NCBI RefSeq assembly: GCF_900108085.1
Contig: NZ_FNVR01000001.1
Coordinates: 62,712-126,711, forward strand
DNA: 64,000 nt
Source: Algoriphagus boritolerans DSM 17298 = JCM 18970
GTDB lineage: Bacteria > Bacteroidota > Bacteroidia > Cytophagales > Cyclobacteriaceae
Direction: 5' to 3'
Shown here: positions 60,094 to 64,000 of the stretch, piece after piece
How the letters are laid out: the number at the start of each line of letters is the position of its first letter
How positions within the stretch are numbered: the first letter of the stretch is position 1
Program-made: the position numbers and the translations under genes
The notes under the pieces: model-generated
What the model was told of the DNA's origin: nothing
Seen by the model: the letters and a program-made list of their open reading frames with translations, nothing else
Database searches by the model: none

Positions 60094-61174
60094 GAAAAAA
60101 CTTGCTATTCTCGGAATCGTGGGAGTTCCTGCAAACTACGGAGGATTTGAAACCCTTGTGGACAATTTGTTGGATCTTTTGCCTAAATTTTTCGATGTCA
60201 CGGTTTTTTGCGAAAGCAGATCCTATCCGGAAAAAGTGGAAAGCTATAAAGGAGCTAAACTGATCTATATTAACAAAAAGGCAAATGGTGTGCAGAGCAT
60301 AATTTATGATTCGGTATCCCTTCTGAAATCCTACAAAAGTCAGGACTACATTCTCTTACTTGGTGTATCGGGTGCTGTGATGCTGCCTTTTCTCAGACCT
60401 TTCACCTCTGCCAAAATTGTCACACATATTGATGGCTTAGAGTGGAAGCGGGACAAATGGGGATGGTTTGCAAAGAAGTTTCTCAAATTTTCCGAAGGGC
60501 TTGCGGTGCGATATTCTCATGGTGTCATCGCTGACAATAAACATATCCAGAATTATATCACCAAAGAATACCAAAAACCTTCCTTCCTTATTGCTTATGG
60601 AGCAGACCACGTGTCCCCAGTCGAGCCGGATGCCTACAAAAAGAAATTTTCTTTTTTAGGAAGCCCCTACATTTTTACAGTGTGTAGGATCGAACCGGAA
60701 AATAATGTGGAAATGCAACTCATGGCATTTAAAGAATGTGAGATAGGCATGCCTTATGTGGTAGTTGGAAACTGGAACGCGAATGACTATGGCATGAATC
60801 TCTATCATAAATATTCCAAAGTCCAAAATATTATTCTTTACAATCCGATCTATGAGATGGAGGAATTGAATGTCCTTCGGTCCAATTGCTTTTTTTACCT
60901 GCATGGACATAGTGCCGGTGGAACAAATCCATCCCTTGTAGAAGCGATGTATCTTGGACTACCTGTGATTGCCTACGGAGTTAACTACAATCGAGAAACG
61001 ACTTTTGGTAGAGCGTTGTACTTTGATAGTTTCAAGGAATTAAAGAGTTTACTTTTTCAAATCAGGGAATTGGACAGAGAGGAGATGATAGGGGACCTCT
61101 CTAAGCTCGCTAAGAAAAATTATTCCTGGAGAGCGATTACAAAAAAATATGTGAAGATGTTCCAATCCCTTTGA
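60086..61174 (+). CDS. DUF1972-type glycosyltransferase
   Basis: 362 residues. It starts KKLAILGIVGVPANYGGFET, the hallmark of the DUF1972 branch of GT4 enzymes that often act as rhamnosyltransferases. The centre has ITHIDGLEWKRDKWG-like sequence (here VTHIDGLEWKRDKWGWFAKK), and the end has GHSAGGTNPSLVEAMYLGLP with the donor-binding Glu. Rhamnose is a guess; no rhamnose synthesis genes are in the window. Confidence 0.92.
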   Translation: MIKKKLAILGIVGVPANYGGFETLVDNLLDLLPKFFDVTVFCESRSYPEKVESYKGAKLIYINKKANGVQSIIYDSVSLLKSYKSQDYILLLGVSGAVMLPFLRPFTSAKIVTHIDGLEWKRDKWGWFAKKFLKFSEGLAVRYSHGVIADNKHIQNYITKEYQKPSFLIAYGADHVSPVEPDAYKKKFSFLGSPYIFTVCRIEPENNVEMQLMAFKECEIGMPYVVVGNWNANDYGMNLYHKYSKVQNIILYNPIYEMEELNVLRSNCFFYLHGHSAGGTNPSLVEAMYLGLPVIAYGVNYNRETTFGRALYFDSFKELKSLLFQIRELDREEMIGDLSKLAKKNYSWRAITKKYVKMFQSL

Positions 61175-61189
61175 TCTGGATTCAAAGCT

Positions 61190-62884
61190 ATGAATCGGTC
61201 CTATTTTTTCTTTCTTCTCTCCTTTTTTATACTTCCTGGGACCTTAAGGTCTCAGACTTTACCCGCAGGTTTTCCTGTTTGGGAAGAAGTCGCCAGAAGA
61301 AGCCAACTTTTGGGTACGGGTTACCACAAATACTCTTTTGGATCTAGGCCAATAATTTGGGAACAGCAAATTTCAGATTCATTGATTGCCAAAGAAATTA
61401 AAAAAGATAGTTTGATAAATTATTTAAAAATCCCAAGAAAATCAGTAAAGATTCTTCCGCTGTTAAACACGACCGTATATAATTCCAACCGACCTTTTGG
61501 TTGGGGAAATTATGGGCTTCAAAATGGAGCTGGATTTCAGACAATGGTCTCGCCGGGTGCTTTTCTCAAATTTCATTTTCTCGAGATTCAGCTCAGGCCA
61601 GAGTTTGTATTTAGTCAAAATAAAAATTTTCAAGGGTTTTCAGGTGAATTCTCAGATAATTCAAATTTCGCTCGATTCAGGTTTTGGAATTTTGGCGATC
61701 ATCCCGAGCGCTTTCAAGGAGCAGAATTCAATCGGTTTGCTTCCTGGGGTCAATCTTACGTTTCATTGACTTTTGGTAAGGCTGAGCTGGGTTTTAGTAC
61801 GCAGAATATTTGGTGGGGACCGGGTCAGTTTTCAGCACTCATTTTCAGCGACAATGCGAGAGGAATGAAGCACTTTTTCATTAAGACAAAATCGCCTGCG
61901 AATATTGGAATTGGTTTTTTGGAGGCTCAAATGATATTTGGACGGGCAGAGGATTCGGGTTTGGAACCTACTCAAAACAATCTGTTAAATGACCAATATT
62001 TCAGGCCTTTCAATGGAGACTGGAGGTATGTGAATGGAATTTCAGTTGCTTACCAACCTTCATTTCTGAAAAACATAACCCTAGGGTTTAACCGCACTTT
62101 TCAACAATACAATAAAGATGTAGTGAAAACCTTTCAGGGCAGAGTGCCTGTATTTGAGACATTCCAAAAGGAAAAGTTATTTACCTCAGGGAATTCCGTC
62201 ATCTATGATCAGTTAGCTCAAGATCAGCAGGTATCTGTTTTTTTTAGGTTTAAAAGTGTCAAGGGCAAATTTGAAGTATACTCTGAATTTGGAAGAAGAG
62301 ACCATAATTTTAACTGGCGTGAGTTTATTCTCAATCCTGAACATGCCCGAGCATATCTCATGGGATTTCAAAAATTGATGCAGCTGCCCCAATCTGGGAA
62401 ATTCGTTCAGATTCGTGGGGAAATTATTCACCAGCAAGAATCAGTCAATCGGTATATCCGATACGAGCAGTTAGGTGTGATTAATACTAGTTGGAATACA
62501 CACTATCAGGTAAGAGGCTTTTCCAACTTTGGGGAGTCAATGGGTGCTGGAATCGGAGTAGGAGCCAATGCCCAAATCCTGGAGGCCTCAATTGTAAAAG
62601 GAATATCCAAGGTTGGACTTTTATTACAGCGAATAGAAAATCATCAGGATTTTTATTACCAAATTCAATCTGAAATTTCTAGTCAATTGCCCTGGATTGA
62701 TTTTTCGGCTGGGATCCTGTGGGATTTTAAGTGGAATGGGTTGGTTGTTAGCTCCTCTAATCACTTGGTCAGCTCCTCAAATTACCAATGGAAAGGATTA
62801 CCATCCTCTACTGTGGATTTCAAAGGAGGGAGTCAGAAATTCACTTTTTCCTCCTCCCTGAAATTGATTTATAATTTTCGGTAA
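61190..62884 (+). CDS. Capsule assembly protein, Wzi family
   Basis: 564 residues with a signal peptide (ending TLRSQ) and a long beta-barrel-like outer-membrane region. Family segments are GWGNYGLQNGAGFQ, QNIWWGPGQFSALIFSDNA and a C-terminal aromatic end (KLIYNF). Wzi anchors capsule at the outer surface in Gram-negatives. Its presence argues that the polymer is surface-bound capsule rather than only free exopolysaccharide. It is the last gene before a new palindromic promoter. Confidence 0.9.
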   Translation: MNRSYFFFLLSFFILPGTLRSQTLPAGFPVWEEVARRSQLLGTGYHKYSFGSRPIIWEQQISDSLIAKEIKKDSLINYLKIPRKSVKILPLLNTTVYNSNRPFGWGNYGLQNGAGFQTMVSPGAFLKFHFLEIQLRPEFVFSQNKNFQGFSGEFSDNSNFARFRFWNFGDHPERFQGAEFNRFASWGQSYVSLTFGKAELGFSTQNIWWGPGQFSALIFSDNARGMKHFFIKTKSPANIGIGFLEAQMIFGRAEDSGLEPTQNNLLNDQYFRPFNGDWRYVNGISVAYQPSFLKNITLGFNRTFQQYNKDVVKTFQGRVPVFETFQKEKLFTSGNSVIYDQLAQDQQVSVFFRFKSVKGKFEVYSEFGRRDHNFNWREFILNPEHARAYLMGFQKLMQLPQSGKFVQIRGEIIHQQESVNRYIRYEQLGVINTSWNTHYQVRGFSNFGESMGAGIGVGANAQILEASIVKGISKVGLLLQRIENHQDFYYQIQSEISSQLPWIDFSAGILWDFKWNGLVVSSSNHLVSSSNYQWKGLPSSTVDFKGGSQKFTFSSSLKLIYNFR

Positions 62885-62928
62885 GAAATTTCAGATTTAA
62901 GAAGAAATCAACTTCCGGGTCTATCAAA

Positions 62929-62951
62929 AATGAGTAATTTTGGTACTCATT
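62929..62951 (+). promoter_or_regulatory. Palindromic promoter-operator, site 2
   Basis: AATGAGTA (62929-62936) and TACTCATT (62944-62951) repeat exactly the arms found at 34936-34958, with the same 7-base spacing but a different spacer. TAATTTTG at 62935-62942 again matches TAnnTTTG. It sits 45 bp after the Wzi stop and about 170 bp before the dehydrogenase start, so it probably starts a separate transcript inside the locus. Confidence 0.75.
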
Positions 62952-62961
62952 ATAAAGCCCA

Positions 62962-63030
62962 AGAACTGCCACCTCTGTCAATCTTCATCCCACAAGTTTG
63001 AAGACCTTCCTGGCAAAAAAAATCAGTTCT
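62962..63030 (+). promoter_or_regulatory. Nested stem-loop in the dehydrogenase leader
   Basis: AGAACTG (62962-62968) pairs with CAGTTCT (63024-63030); TGCCA (62967-62971, sharing two bases) with TGGCA (63011-63015); TCTTCA (62982-62987) with TGAAGA (62999-63004). The stems are nested, so one long hairpin of about 69 bases could form in the RNA. Whether it regulates is untested. Confidence 0.4.
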
Positions 63031-63057
63031 AAATGAGATTTTCGGCTAAGTCATTTT

Positions 63058-63077
63058 GTGACCGAAAGGGCGAAGCT
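63058..63077 (+). promoter_or_regulatory. 20-bp leader element, copy 2
   Basis: This copy reads GTGACCGAAAGGGCGAAGCT and matches copy 1 at 35542-35561 at 17 of 20 bases. It lies 44 bp before the dehydrogenase ATG, in the leader downstream of the palindromic promoter. Confidence 0.45.
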
Positions 63078-63121
63078 TTAATTTTAACAGTGTTTTTAAC
63101 TATCAAACCAAATTCAAATTC

Positions 63122-64000
63122 ATGTTGACACCAATAAAGGATTGTAAAATTGCAATTATAGGTTTAGGGTATGTTGGTCTGCCATTGGCAGTAGAGTTTG
63201 CTAAGAAATTTTCCGTGGTAGGGTTTGATATTGATCAAAAGAGAATAGCAGATCTTCATTTAGGAAAGGATCTCACACTTGAAGTAGAAGAGGACTTGCT
63301 TAACTCGGTTTTGCTGAAAAGTAGGGTTAATGAAAGGCAAAATGGACTTTTTCCTACGTTTGATTCTGCGGAGCTTCAAGATTGCCAGATCTTTATAGTG
63401 ACAGTGCCCACTCCGACTGATAAGTACAACCGGCCGGTTCTCACCCCAATGCTCAAGGCGTCTGAAAACATTGGTAAATACCTCAAAAAGGGGGATGTGG
63501 TGATTTATGAATCGACGGTTTATCCGGGTGTCACCGAAGATGAGTGTGTTCCTGTATTGGAAAAAGTCTCGGGTTTAAAATTTAACGTGGATTTTTTTGC
63601 GGGATATTCCCCAGAGCGCATCAATCCCGGAGATAAAGAACACACGGTTGCAAAAATTCTAAAAGTTACTTCAGGCAGTACCCCAGAAGTCGCTGAATAT
63701 GTGGATCAGCTTTACAAAACAGTGATCACTGCAGGTACTCATAAGGCATCCTCTATCAAAGTGGCGGAAGCTGCCAAAGTCATTGAAAACTCCCAGCGCG
63801 ATATCAACATTGCTTTTGTCAATGAACTGTCAAAAATATTCAACCTCTTGGGTATCGATACTCATGAGGTATTGGAGGCAGCTGGAACCAAGTGGAACTT
63901 CCTGAAATTTAAGCCTGGGTTGGTGGGCGGACATTGTATTGGTGTCGATCCATTTTATTTGGCACAAAAAGCGCAGGAAGTTGGCTATCATCCTGAAATC
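63122..64000 (+). CDS. Nucleotide-sugar dehydrogenase (WbpA/TviB-like), cut by window end
   Basis: 293 codons are visible and the gene continues past base 64000. It is a UDP-sugar 6-dehydrogenase: Rossmann motif [16 protein letters not shown] (about residues 11-26), catalytic Cys272 in [16 protein letters not shown], and [10 protein letters not shown]. These motifs fit the group that oxidises UDP-GlcNAc or UDP-GalNAc (WbpA, WbpO, TviB) rather than UDP-glucose. That would be the missing first step of the WbpB/E/D pathway 20 kb upstream. It is under its own palindromic promoter. Confidence 0.92.
   Translation, partial: MLTPIKDCKIAIIGLGYVGLPLAVEFAKKFSVVGFDIDQKRIADLHLGKDLTLEVEEDLLNSVLLKSRVNERQNGLFPTFDSAELQDCQIFIVTVPTPTDKYNRPVLTPMLKASENIGKYLKKGDVVIYESTVYPGVTEDECVPVLEKVSGLKFNVDFFAGYSPERINPGDKEHTVAKILKVTSGSTPEVAEYVDQLYKTVITAGTHKASSIKVAEAAKVIENSQRDINIAFVNELSKIFNLLGIDTHEVLEAAGTKWNFLKFKPGLVGGHCIGVDPFYLAQKAQEVGYHPEI

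Overview
The window looks like a chromosomal segment of a Bacteroidota bacterium, most probably order Cytophagales (Cyclobacteriaceae, Algoriphagus-like). The evidence is TAnnTTTG-type promoter cores, weak Shine-Dalgarno sites, many TTG and GTG starts, SPII signal peptides, and families typical of that group: DUF2911, a suf operon ending in a bacilliredoxin, a four-helix-bundle relic, SLBB-type polysaccharide export and Wzi. The placement is inferred from gene content, not from a marker tree. I found no rRNA, tRNA, CRISPR array, prophage or intact insertion sequence.

1-31 kb is mostly core or housekeeping. It opens with a 43-bp tandem repeat, a TauE/SafE exporter and a broken AraC-type regulator. 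An 82-bp tandem repeat precedes a secreted transglutaminase-like lipoprotein. A minus-strand operon follows: TamA-like outer-membrane protein, hemF, PAP2 phosphatase, Crp/Fnr regulator, MFS transporter. Next come an rRNA/tRNA methyltransferase with a BASS-type transporter, an acyl-CoA-binding protein, citrate synthase, and the full suf operon (sufB, sufC, sufD, sufS, sufE, DUF59 protein, bacilliredoxin). A decayed four-helix-bundle gene lies between sufB and sufC. An Lrp regulator, two secreted peptidases (M14 and S9), thymidylate synthase, an RND/MMPL exporter and an EEP-family hydrolase complete this part.

31-35 kb carries a DUF2911 lipoprotein, a 117-bp inverted-repeat-bounded element, a penicillin-acylase-family hydrolase and a small membrane protein.

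35-64 kb is one long plus-strand capsule/exopolysaccharide locus. It holds a winged-helix regulator fused to a degenerate nucleotidyltransferase domain, the SLBB export protein, UDP-glucose dehydrogenase, a Wzz-like chain-length protein, a WbpE/WbpD/WbpB-like set for a diacetamido-uronic acid, and a second sugar set (epimerase plus aminotransferase). It also has an asparagine-synthase-like amidotransferase, acyltransferases, the Wzx flippase, a Wzy-like polymerase, at least five clear glycosyltransferases plus one probable one, a DUF4091 protein, Wzi, and a second nucleotide-sugar dehydrogenase running off the end. Export, chain-length, flippase and polymerase genes together indicate a Wzx/Wzy-dependent pathway.

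The most interesting signal is regulatory. Two promoters 28 kb apart, one before the HTH-nucleotidyltransferase gene and one before the terminal dehydrogenase, carry the same perfect inverted repeat AATGAGTA-N7-TACTCATT wrapped around the -7 element. Each is followed by a nearly identical 20-bp element in the leader of the polysaccharide genes. I propose an autoregulated control system in which a catalytically dead nucleotidyltransferase domain senses a nucleotide or nucleotide sugar. This is an inference, and direct tests are given in the findings.
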